DNA of 64,000 nucleotides from Isoetes taiwanensis (Eukaryota; Streptophyta; Lycopodiopsida; Isoetales; Isoetaceae). The notes under the pieces were generated by a model. It worked only from the letters and a program-made list of their open reading frames with translations. It was not told where the DNA came from and ran no database searches. This document shows positions 54,217 to 64,000 of this stretch, piece by piece. The stretch covers positions 6,143,637 through 6,207,636 of the forward strand of contig JAJEKV010000028.1 in the NCBI GenBank assembly GCA_021234155.1, read 5' to 3'. The stretch's first letter is position 1. The number at the start of each line of letters is the position of its first letter. Both the position numbers and the translations under genes were made by a program.

Positions 54217-55060
54217 TGTCTAGCTGTGAGATTGTTTCTTCAACTGTATGGGAAGACAAGTAATCCAATGCTGGACACACAAACTTCTGTAAAAACTTGC
54301 CCTCTTCCTCTTCTTGAACGGCGTAATAGGAACAGTTGTGTGTGGAGGGTTTAGAAACCCTTTGTGTAGGCTGTCATCTACCAAGAAAATCATACCATGA
54401 TATTCAGGAAAATCATTAAGTACAACCTTTAACTCCTTAAAAAAAAGTTGCTTTGTTGTATTGGTTGGATGCTCGCATGTATAGCACTGCTCTTGACCAT
54501 ATACCTTTAACAATTTGGTCCGCAATTCTGGGAACAATGCATCCACCATATCGAAGTAGAGAAGCACTCCATATCACAATATTAAAAACCTCTGCAATGC
54601 CCACTCCACAAACTCATGGTACCATGGTCTGCAAATGAGGTACTTACTTGCAGTTTCTTTTACAACATGATTCGTATGAGGTGGAGGCAAGATTTTTTGG
54701 TCCTCTATCGTGTCTGTGCCAGTACACTATTTATGTCCAACACCATCAACTTCCGTCTGAGTTTCCATACTTCAACATTTGAACCCATTGTCGAGTTGTG
54801 TTGGACTGTGCTGGACTATGCTGCAAGCAGTGTTGGACTGTGCTGCCAAGCTATGCTGGACTGTGCTGCGATCTGCTGGATTCTGCTTTAGCTTTGCTAC
54901 CCGATGATGGAGAGTGCTGAAAGCCATAGTCAGATACATCTGTATTAGTATCTCCCTGCCCCCAAGGTATTGGCATTTCCTGGCTATCAGTATCCCTTGC
55001 AGTGGCCTTCCGTGCTTTATCCTCCCTTTCATCATTAACAACCTGTCTTGTTCTCCTGCA
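54217..55060 (-). pseudogene. FCP1/NIF-type (HAD) phosphatase pseudogene
   Basis: Minus-strand pieces follow the order of NLI-interacting-factor phosphatases: a possible exon after an acceptor at about 55058 (low-complexity Ser/Gln-rich), then KLRRKLMVLDINSVLAQTR (motif I, normally DxDxT/V, here D-x-N), RPWYHEFVEWALQRF, DALFPELRTKLLKVYGQEQC, LFFKELKVVLNDFPEYHG, IFLVDDSLHKGFLNPPHT (the LVDDS..K...NPP signature). Such enzymes dephosphorylate proteins, e.g. RNA polymerase II tails. Three stops, a frameshift and loss of the second motif-I Asp mark it as dead. Confidence 0.75.
54785..54895. repeat. TGCTGGACTGTGCTG-type low-complexity tract
   Basis: TGCTG and GGACTGTGCTG units recur irregularly. 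Similar TGCTG-rich tracts occur at 48909-48930, 50750-50822, 55750-55785 and 56770-56835. Confidence 0.7.
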
Positions 55061-55441
55061 ATAGCAAAGGTGTTGCTCAAATTACCAACTGAAATTTGTA
55101 GAGAATATACAAGGTGAAATATAATAGGAAAACAATCCTAAACTCTAAATCCTGAATGGCACCTTTTGTATATTAGAGGTTGTGTTGGCACTCTATTAGT
55201 GGCATTGTCTTCTTCATCAGATTCACTAAGTATAACCATTGGCTGCCTTCTTTTTCTGCAGACAAGTTTTTACTCAAGCCTAAGTTGAATGAATAACCAA
55301 ACAAAATTTACACATTCATGGTGGAAGAAAAAAGGGATCAAATATATTAATTGTTTAAACAAAAGCCGTTTTGGCTGATGGTTTAGGATTGTCTTGAGCA
55401 ATCAAAGTTTGCCTGTCTGAAATACATATGGCAAAATTACA

Positions 55442-57253
55442 TTAGCCTTGTTTTTTTTTTCCAAATGATACTTCTATAGGGACATCTTCATCAAGATTAA
55501 CTTCTGACTCACCCTCACTCTCTTCTTCCACAACCTTCCTGGTCCTTGACCGTGTCAATCTGGAGACCTTGGAAATGGCTTTAAGAACCTGCTTGTCGAC
55601 ATCTTCACTATTGTTTTCCTTCCCTATAGCAACCGTGTTAGAGGAGGCCTTTGTAGAGGCAGTTGCAGAATTTGGAATTACAACATAATTGGCAGAATCA
55701 TCAGTACTACTTGAATCTCCCTTAGATTCTGCATGGGTTGGTGTCTTCAGCACTGTGCTGTCAGGTGCTGCAAACTGCTGATAGCTTGCTGTCCAACGTC
55801 TACAGGATCTTCTACTGTTACCAATTCAAATTGAGATCCTGAAAATAGGCATGTGCCTTTTTTTTCATGTCTTGGCTGTGGAGTTTGAATCCTTGTAGAC
55901 TTGTGTTTTCCTGATCCTGGGGTCCTTTTACTTCTTGGTGTATTAACTTGTTCCCTTTTCCTGTTGCTATCGAAAGTTGTGGCTACATGCTCATCAACAT
56001 CAATTATCTCATTCCCAGTTCCAGCATATAACACTTCATGCTTTGTTGTTCCATGCTTCCCCAATTCCTGCACTAACCCTGTAGGAATAGTCTCTGAACA
56101 CTCGAGGCAACATGTTTTTTCCATGAGCAAACTGAGGCAGCTCACATGATAACGATGTCCACATTTCATCCGCAGGCTAAGGGTGTCCTGGAATGCAAGA
56201 CCACATGGGGAGCATCTCTTCTCATCTCCAAAATTGGCAATCTGAATGGTATTGAAGTGATGCTGATCAGCTGATCATTTCTCTTGGTCATTTCCCTCAG
56301 CCTGATGATATTTTGTAAGTGCTGCTGGGCTTTTGCAAGGAGGGACTCGTTATAAGCAACCTCAGCAGTTAGAGCAACCGCTTGTTGTACCATGGTTTCA
56401 TCTATTGGCCCACCTCCCATTTCAAGGAGGGACTTCAACATATACTCTGTCATATCTTTCTCCCTCTCCAAATTCTGAATCTCAGCAGAGGCACCTACAT
56501 TAGGGTCTGAGAGGGCTTGAAGACGTGCAATATTATCCTTTATGGTCTGCAACTTCTGCTATGCAGCCGAAAAGAAGGTGCCCTTTGCTTGAGATTGTGC
56601 AACTAGTTCCTTCTTGGATACTAGATCACTCTGTTGCATTTTTAAGGCATCCTGCACACCGTGGATCATGCTTTCCAGGTGGGCAATATTTTTCCCATAA
56701 GCTGAGAACGTTGCTGGGCACATTGCAGTACTTTCGAAGGACAACCTCCCTTCTAATTTTACACCAGTGCCTGCTGAGGCTGGCCTTTCTGCTATGCTTT
56801 CAGGTGCTATTGTCTGCTGAGATTTGCTGGGCTCTGCTATTCTCATGGGGCCGTTGGTGCTGGGTTCACATTTAACCTTGCTCGATTAGGCCCTACTTTT
56901 TGCTGCCACTGCTGCCCAGTTAACCTTGAAATTTTCTGGATCCTGCTTGGCCCTCTGGCAGTTGTTGAATGCAAATAAATAGGAAACAGTTTTTCTTACT
57001 TCTCTATTCTTCAACCCTTCTGGGTATATCTTGCTTAGCAGTTCAATTAAAGCTTCTTCATGCCCTGGCTTTACCTTGTCAATTGAAGTTTTGTTGGGAA
57101 TGACATCATTGGTATCCCAAACCTCCTTATACTCTGCAGCAGAAATGACATCCGTCCGAAATTGAGAGGGATGTACACCATCATTTGGTAGACCCGCATA
57201 AGCATGAAAGTCCCCCTCTGCCGGCAATCAGCTAGGTCTGGTCTCAGGGGCAC
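55442..57253 (-). pseudogene. Coiled-coil / RING-H2 protein pseudogene
   Basis: Read from 57227: an N-part (FRTDVISAAEYKEVWDTNDV, ALIELLSKIYPEGLKNREV, KVNWAAVAAKS). After a TAA (about 56881) come helical segments (IAHLESMIHGVQDALKMQQS). After a TAG (56558-56556) follow IKDNIARLQAL and NLEREKDMTEYMLKSLLEMG. A frame change then gives a RING-H2 finger: CSPC, then C-x-H-x2-H-x2-C (CGHRYHVSC) and C-x2-C (CLEC). The C-terminus is Ser/Lys-rich, then (another shift) acidic (EEESEGESEVNLDEDVP). RING-H2 plus coiled coil suggests an E3 ubiquitin ligase, but the family is not recognised and the copy is broken by two stops and two shifts. It neighbours the phosphatase pseudogene on the same strand. Confidence 0.6.
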
Positions 57254-57524
57254 ATTTCTTCTGAGCTAGTGTGATCGACTAAGTCTTTTAGTGCATTATT
57301 TTATGGGTTCACCCCTTCTTCTCACTATATTTACCTTCTTCATACGCCCACAACCATTCTTTTTCTCCCTCAGCCCCTGCCGCAAGCCTGCCCTACTGCT
57401 AGTTGTTTTTTTTATTCCTTTCCGCCAGAATCGGGAAAGCGAGTATATTATCTTGAGCCCTTAGAGACCACATGCCAATTTCTAAAAAAAAGGCACGTAG
57501 GGGAGGGTGCTCCTCTTCCACCCA

Positions 57525-57775
57525 CTCCCCTTCAATGGCCCACTTTTTGCCCTTTAATGGCCCACGTTTTACCCTTTAATAGCTCACCTTAACCCTTTAA
57601 TAGCCCACCTTTGCCCTACAATAGCCCACCTTAAAAAGTACTAAAAATTGAACTAAATGCATGGTCTATTAATGGACACTTGTGGGACAATGAAGGTCAA
57701 GTGTGAGCATTTGGTGGTTCATTGAAGGTCTTTTAGTGGTCCATTAAAGGGCATTTTGTGGTCTATTGGGGCCAA
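57525..57775. repeat. Minisatellite foldback (GCCCAC-TTTGCCCTTTAAT units)
   Basis: About five direct units of AATGGCCCAC.TTTTGCCCTTT type fill 57531-57640. Complementary units (GTGGTCCATTAAAGGGCATT) appear at 57735-57765, so the whole block can fold back on itself. Confidence 0.75.
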
Positions 57776-58175
57776 AATAAGGATAGAACTTAAAATCTTA
57801 GTAGCGAGCTTTCGATTTGTCGAAACAACTCGTGTTTAGTACCAATTAAATGCTAAACTTTGAATTTTTATTGCGTTATATATCAGGTGATTAAAAAAAA
57901 TTAAACCCATCATAATATAATTTTTACCCTTAGGTGGGCGCTTTATGGGCACCCTCCCTACCTTTCTTCCTTCCTTCCTTACCTGGCACACAGATTTATC
58001 TTGTCGTGTAATAATGGAATGCAGAAATTCAAGATTGCTGCTGTCGTGGAGCCCTCTATTTCCTCCACCTAGGAACTTCCAGGGGCCTACTCGAGGCACG
58101 CCCTAAAGATTCAGCTTCATTAAGAAGCTTCGACAAGGGCCTGAGCAAATCAGGTCCAAGCTTTTCGAGTTCAGA
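57776..58175. other. Ku80 upstream region
   Basis: This should hold the Ku80 promoter and 5' UTR. No convincing TATA box. A pyrimidine-rich CTTCCTTCCTTCC run lies at 57965-57979. Confidence 0.45.
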
Positions 58176-61100
58176 ATGGCGCGTAATAAGGTGGGCGTTC
58201 TTCTTTGTTTTGCAGTTTGATCATTTTTTCCGCATGCAATCTAGCTTAGACGAGGTTGCAATATACAGGAAACACTGGTGCTACTTTTGGATGTGTCACC
58301 AACAATGCATCCTTACCTCAACACTGTGGCAAAAGCAGCCCGAAACCTCGTACAAAGAAAAGTACATTTTTCTGCTCATTGTTTTCATCCTGTATAGTTT
58401 TTAATGCTGATTATGTCTGCAGATGATGTCAAGCAAGCATGATGAGCTGGGTCTTGTCTTCTTTGGAACTAACGGTAAGTTATCAGCTGTGAAGGACTCT
58501 GCAGATAATTGCACAGTAGTTACATATCGAAGCTGAAGTAATGTCTCACTCCAACATATTTTATGCATCATTTATCATCATTTATGCCCTCTTGCAACGA
58601 AGGATATTTAATGCATCTAATTTGGCTCGTATGCAGATACTGATAATGAACTGAATCATGAAATTGGTGGATATGAAAACATTGTGTCTTATCCTATCAA
58701 GGTTGTTGATTGTTCTCTTGCGCAACAATTGGATGTGCTTCCTCAAGGATCTGCACCAAATGATTGTATCCATAAAGTTTTGTAAAGCTTGTTGTTTCTT
58801 TTCATGTGAATTGTCCAATCTCGCAGTCGGATCTGTGTAGTAGTTTTTTTCGCTCTCTAAATATAAAAAGTTGTGATTCTTAATTATAGAATCAGTTGTT
58901 GATGCAATTGTGGTTGGCATGGATATGATCATCAAAAAGCTAGGTTCAGGTAAGAAAGGAAACAGAAGAATCTGCCTTATCACAGATGCCAAATCCCCCA
59001 TTAAGGAACCAGACGAAGGAACAAAGATTGAACAGGTTGATAGCATTGCTTCTCAGATGGAAGAGCAAGGGTTTAAGTTTGATGCCATTATTCTTCAAGT
59101 GAATGCCAAGGTCTACATCAAATCAGAAACTGACAAGGAAAATGAAATTATTTTAAGAAGGTTTTCTGCAAAAACGCAAGGGGAATTTTTAGCTCTTGAC
59201 AATCCACTGGAGGTTTTGGCAGCAGTGAGGCCAAGGGCAGCCCCTGGGACAACACTATACAGAGGGGACATGGAAGTCACCCCTGCAATGAAAGTGAAGG
59301 TGCTCTTTGTTCCTGCAGTTTATCTAAACTCCTTTTTAACTGCTCAACAAAAAGTGTAGTAGCTCCTTTCATGAAATTGTATCAGTCATAAACTCATCAA
59401 TTTGCTAATGTTGTTCATATTAAATAGCACCCACTCTTAAAATTTTCAAATTGGTTGTACCTCCAAGTAGTATTTTGTTATTTGCAGGTATGGGTCTACA
59501 AAAAGGTGGCTCAAGAAAAATTTCCTTCCCTGAAGAATTATTCAGATAAAGCCCCTGAAAGTGACATATCAGCTAGACACGAGGTAAAGCTTGATGTCGA
59601 ATATAAGAGTAGTGAGAAGGCCAATGTTACGATTCCTCCATCGCAAAGGGCAAAAGCATATCGTTATGGAACAGAACTTATTCCAATAGCCCCTGATGTG
59701 GAAGAAGCTTTGAAGTTGAAGAATGAGAAGGGTGTCAAGGTAATAGGCTTCACAAGAGCTTCTAACATTCCTAGGTAAAAGTTATATCCCTTTGTTGATG
59801 TTGGCTGTCCATTTGTCTAATATCGAGATTCATTAATGCATAACCAAAATCACCATAGATAGAGAACCTTGACATATTAATGTAAAGTCTCAAGGTCCTT
59901 GTTCATATAGTCATGGCATTATGCATTTGAGTTCAAGTGATGGATTGTTCAGATGCATTGTTTTTGTTTGACACCATTGTTTTCCATTCTAGGCACTACT
60001 ATATGAAGGACACAAATGCATTTGTACCAGAACCTTGTAATACCAAATCCATAATAGCAATTTCTTCTCTTGCTCGAGCTTTAGAAGCTACAAAGATGGT
60101 TGCTGTTGTTCGTTGTATCTGGAGGCAAGGGCAAGCCCATGTTGTCCTGGGGGTTCTTTCTCCAAACATTGGTGCTGAAGACAGTGTAGTAAGTTAATTT
60201 GGATGGTTGACATGTTTTTTTACATAACTGACACTATTTATTATGCTTCCAATCAATGTTTCATTTATTGATATGTTAATTAAATCTTTGTCACAACTGT
60301 TAGAAGCATATAGTGTTTTATGCATTATCTCACATCTGATGAAGGTAAGGCTGCCCAACTTGCAGGCTGATTCCTTCTTCTTCAACATTATTCCTTTTGC
60401 AGAAGATCTACGGGAATTTGGGTTTGCTTCATTTAGCGACATGTGTGCTCAACAACCTTCAATGTTTCAACAACAAGTTGCACGTAACTTTGTGATGGCA
60501 TTTGATCTTGCACCAAGATATGGACGAGAATTATTACAACCTGATAGGACGGTGAATCCAGTATTGCAGGTGCCCCGTGTTAAAATATTAATGTTTGAGG
60601 AAATCTGTACAGTTTTCTTGTGATTAGTAATATGTAGCCTAGGGAATGGTCAACCTTCTCTCCATTGATTTATGGAAAGCTGTCCTAATGGTCTTAAGTT
60701 TAATATGCCCTTCATGTCATTTATAGTTTGCTCCATGTAGTCTCGTGGCCTTCTACATGTCTAATATTCCCTAAGCCCTAGAGCTCAGGAAAATCAATTC
60801 CGCCATTACAACTTTCTCTCTATTAGGAAACCTTCTATAAAAGGTTTTATGTCCTGATTCCAACTACCTCCAATTCCATGCAAGGCATTCCAGGTCAGAC
60901 TCATAATCCATGGCTGAAATGATTTTATGAATTGAGATGGATAAAATACATGTTGATACCTTTATTCTCTTTTGATTCAGCGTTTCTACCATTTTCTTCA
61001 TATGAAATTTCAAGATGGCGATGCTGAGGTCCCCCCTTTATATATGGAACTCAGGACTATTATTGAACCCGATTCCAAGCTGATGTCTGAAAATGAGTCA

Positions 61101-62061
61101 ACTATAAAGCAGCTACTTGATGTGTTCACTTTGACTATAAATCCACAGGTCAGCATAGTATCTCGCAGGTAGTGATCTTGTTACAGCATGCATTAGATGT
61201 GCAATTGATTATTCCATTTTCATAATTTGCAGAAAGATAAAAAATCAAAGCAGTTTTGGAAAGACCGTGCATTGAAGGAAGGTGCAGATGGTGCTTTGAA
61301 GGAAGGTGTAGATGGTGATGGACATGAGGATGCTGTCAAATCGGAAATATCATTTGATAGCTTAGTTTCACACAAGGCAGAGTCTGTTGGAAGCATAAAT
61401 CCTGTGCAGGACTTTGAGGCTTTGTTATCACGCCGAGACAGTGATGAATGGGTCAGCAAAGCCATATCTGGCATGAAAAAGATTATAGTCGATTTGTTGG
61501 ACAATGCATACAGGGGAAACACTTACCAAAAAGCAATCGATTGCTTGGTGGCATTAAGAAAAGGGTGTGTCATACAAGAGGCAAGTTATGTCATTGGGAT
61601 TTGTATACAACCATAGTTTTTTCCATAATAGATTTGCCTGTGCTAGCAGAACTGCATGTATTTTGTTGTATTTTGCAAAATCTAGAGAATTGATCAGTGC
61701 ATTTGTGATTTTTAGGAACCATCCGAATTTAATGGATTTCTTTCTGAGCTGAAGGCAAAGTGTCGTGGAAAGAGGTTAAATGATTTCTGGGACTGTGTCA
61801 TCTCCACAAATCTTACACTCATCACTAAGGAGGAAACACCAGATAGGTACCATCTTCGTTTTTCTAATAATCATGAGCCATCAGTAGGTCTTTAGCCCGT
61901 CTTCTACTCATACGCTATTAACATTTTTCTTATGTAGTGATATATCTCCTGAGGAAGCAGCAGGTTTCTTAAGAAGAGAGGAAGTGAAGGCAGAAGGCAA
62001 CCAGGAACCTGTAAAGGAGGAGATCGATGAAATGGAAGCATTACTTGATGAAGCAATCTGA
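58176..62061 (+). CDS. KU80: Ku80 subunit of Ku DNA-end-binding complex, 12 exons, 716 aa
   Basis: Ku80 pairs with Ku70 as a ring on broken DNA ends, starting non-homologous end joining, and guards telomeres in the nucleus. Exons: 58176-58190, 58269-58361, 58423-58474, 58637-58765, 58896-59299, 59488-59774, 59993-60188, 60366-60569, 60981-61148, 61233-61580, 61716-61846, 61938-62061; total 2151 nt with continuous frame. The start MARNK followed by ETLVLLLDVSPTMH is the conserved Ku80 opening. The vWA-like domain covers residues about 6-230 (HDELGLVFFGTN, VDAIVVGMDMIIKKLG), the beta-barrel core about 232-510 (VWVYKKV, LARALEATKMVAVVR, FFFNIIPFAEDLREF), and the C-terminal helical domain follows (DFEALLSRRD, NAYRGNTYQKAIDCL). 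The tail EEIDEMEALLDEAI resembles the acidic helix in other Ku80 proteins. Intron 10 uses a GC donor. Arabidopsis Ku80 is about 680 aa, so the length fits. Confidence 0.96.
61581..61715 (+). other. GC-AG intron of Ku80
   Basis: The donor reads AAGAG|GCAAGTTATG and the acceptor TTTTTAG|GAACC. The only junction that gives the conserved continuation (CVIQE|EPSEFNGFL) uses GC. The flanking match to the AG|GCAAGT consensus is what known GC-AG introns need. Confidence 0.85.
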
Positions 62062-62914
62062 ATAACGGGCATTGTAGCATTGTTTCTAAATCAAATTTTG
62101 TATACATCACCACTGAAATTGCGGCAGCAGTAAAAAATGCAGACATGTCTTGGTAATCAGAACTGCCGTGTTTCAAAATCTTAATGAAAGCACTCATGAT
62201 ACTAACTTTTTCTGTTCTCATATAGTTCACTATTATTTCTGAATGGGCATCCCTTTGAATGTTCAAACAACTTTAACAGGCTTCCCTTTTCTATAAGGAA
62301 AATAGGAAGAGTGCTAAACACAAGCTTTAACAGAATCCTATCTAGAAGACTAGGATGTTGCTTGTCAACTTGTAAAGTTTTTTTTGTTACATTTAGTAAG
62401 TCAGTAAAGACTATAACTGGTCCACTTATAAATATTGCATGTCCTTTCAACCCAAAGTCATATAGAAGAAGAGTCTTGCTATTATAAGTACGAGCAATGG
62501 AAAAGTCCTCATCGTTGCAAGTATGAGCGTATAGATACAGTCTCAATCACTCTTCCAAAAGAAATCACTCTTCCAAAATGAAATTGAACTTAGGTTTTTC
62601 TATTTCTTATCTTATCGTAACTTATATATCTAGTCTATCTAATGTGATCTATCTATTTAGTCTAATCTATCTGACGTATATCTAATTTAACCTATATAAG
62701 TTCTTATAGAAGTCGTGTTATGCGACGGATGTTGGACCGATCCGGAAGTCGATTCGAGATTCTACTTGATTTGGAATTTTCATGTAATATATGTATAAAT
62801 GAGATCCTACGGCTCACATTGCTTTGGGGTTTATATGTAAGTGATCTTACGGTTTATATTGTTCTTGATTGTGATCGTTGATCCAAGATCCTACGGTTGA
62901 CGTTGCTTTAGAAA
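62062..62914. other. Ku80 3' UTR and downstream spacer
   Basis: AATGAA near 62182 is a weak candidate polyadenylation element. At 62600-62700 a degenerate ATCTA/TCTAAT repeat appears, and GATCCTACGG(C/T) occurs twice (62804, 62889) with a similar GATCTTACGG at 62842, perhaps the edge of the minisatellite that follows. Confidence 0.45.
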
Positions 62915-64000
62915 TCTAAGGGAATCTTCATAAGAAGCTAATGGGATCTTGAAGATTCTAGAGGAGTCTTCGTAGGATCTAAGGAAATCTCATAAAATTT
63001 AAGGGAATCTCATAAAATTTAAGGGAATCTAAGAGAATCTAAGGCTATCTTCATAAAATCTTCTGGAATCCAAGGAATCTTGGTAGAATCTAAAGGAATC
63101 TTATAAAATCTAAGGGAATTTATAGAAATCTTCATAGAATCTAGGGAATCTCATAAAATGTAAGGGAATCTCGGGGGATCATAAAATCTACAAGAATCTT
63201 CATAAAATCTTGGAATATAAGGGAATCTAGATAGTATCTAAGGAGATCTCATAAGATCTAAGAGAATCTAAGGGAATTTCATAAAATCTAAGGGGATCTA
63301 AGAGAATCTAAAGGAATCTTAATTAAATCTTTGAGAATCTAGGGAATCCTGATGAAATCTTGAATAATCTAGGGAAATCTTCATAGAATCTAAGAGAATC
63401 TCATAAAATGTAAGAGAACCTAAATGAATGTCTTCAAATCTAGGGGAATTTAAAAGAATTTAAGGATCTAACAAAATCCAAAGGTATGTTCATATAATTT
63501 TAGAGAATCTAGGGGAATCTTTATAGAATCTAAGGGAAATTCATAAAATCTGAGGGCATCTAAGGGAATGTAAAGAGAATCTAAGGGAATATCATAAAAT
63601 CTAAGAATCTTCATAAGATCTTTGAGAATCTATAGGAATCTTGATAGAATCCTGGAGAATCCAGAGGAATCTTTGGAGAATCGGAGGGAATCTAGGAGAA
63701 TCTACAAAAAATCTTAGGTAATCTAGTGGGATAATCTTGGAGAATCTAAGGAATCTTCATAGAAGGGAATCTAGGAGAATTTGTATAGAATCTGGAGGAA
63801 TTTAGAGGAATCTCAAGAGAATCTTAGAGAATTTGGGAATGTAGAGGAATGTCAAGAGAATCTTAGAAGATCTATGGAATTCTCAAGAAAAGCAGTCAGT
63901 ATCCAAGGGAATCTAAGGAATTTTTCATAATGTCTTTGAGAATCTAAGGGAATCTTCATTAAATCTCTGGAAATCTAGGGAAATCTTCATAGGGCCTAAG
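62915..64000. repeat. Degenerate AATCT-based minisatellite, runs off window
   Basis: Dozens of variants of AATCTAAGGGAATCTTCATA and AAATCTA alternate, with variants such as AATCTCATAAAATCT and AATCTAGGGGAATCT. The basic unit is about 13 bp or a 26-bp pair. Copies are not identical, so it is an old or gene-converted array. There is no coding potential. Confidence 0.88.

Noticed and set aside
49340-57253. RNA editing (U-to-C) as an explanation for the TAG/TAA interruptions
   Set aside because: Such editing is known in organelles of some land plants, but this is nuclear DNA with spliceosomal introns; decay by C-to-T mutation is simpler, and frameshifts are present too.
58860-58896. Ku80 exon 5 acceptor at ATTATAG (six bases earlier)
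   Set aside because: It would create an in-frame stop with the preceding exon; the acceptor at AATCAG|TTGTT gives the conserved NDFVDAIVVGMD.
62915-64000. CRISPR-like array
   Set aside because: Units vary, there are no constant repeats with unique spacers, and the DNA is plant nuclear. It is a degenerate minisatellite.

Overview
The window is nuclear DNA of a land plant. It carries two intact, intron-rich plant genes in a matrix of transposable elements and decayed gene pieces. The genes are a plant-type linoleate lipoxygenase (minus strand, 9 exons, 817 aa) and the Ku80 subunit of the DNA-end-binding Ku heterodimer (plus strand, 12 exons, 716 aa). I assembled both by hand; every exon junction keeps frame and both end at natural stops. 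The species cannot be fixed from sequence alone. The element content would suit a non-flowering land plant, but that is only a guess.

Layout. 1-7300: a CACTA transposase scrap, an internally deleted Ty3/gypsy chromovirus (1357-5339), a SET-like scrap and a broken BED-finger hAT transposase. 7300-11400: short hairpin repeats, a G-rich tract, the 3' part of a LINE (family A, minus strand) and a small foldback. 11400-15564: an old Ty1/copia element with a perfect 5-bp target duplication, an internal inversion of gag and a nested MITE. 15565-19653: a second LINE-A copy (plus strand) and a 5'-truncated chromovirus that ends just beyond the 3' end of the lipoxygenase gene. 19767-23051: lipoxygenase. 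23052-30005: mostly non-coding, with a third LINE-A 3' end on a (TTATC)n tail, a TRIM-like miniature retrotransposon, a palindrome-rich GC island and a diverged tandem duplication.

30006-47918: two near full-length copies of one L1-like LINE (family B) in opposite orientation, about 5 kb apart. Copy 1 has a perfect 15-bp target duplication. Both share an unusual layout: a conserved 5' ORF of about 130 aa, a two-part ORF1, ORF2 (endonuclease, reverse transcriptase, zinc knuckle) overlapping ORF1 by exactly 17 nt, and a cysteine-rich ORF3 downstream of ORF2.

48200-57250: a decayed, transposase-like coding region (plus strand) cut by a MITE with 132-bp near-perfect inverted repeats, then minus-strand pseudogenes of ribosomal protein uL13 (RPL13a), an FCP1/NIF-type phosphatase and a coiled-coil/RING-H2 protein. 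57525-57775: a minisatellite foldback. 58176-62061: Ku80. 62915 to the window end: a degenerate AATCT-based minisatellite that continues past the edge.

Only lipoxygenase (oxylipin synthesis) and Ku80 (end joining, telomere protection) look like functional host genes. They have no evident shared function and appear to be separate gene islands. Coding remnants elsewhere are broken by stops and frameshifts, often consistent with C-to-T transition at CAG codons.
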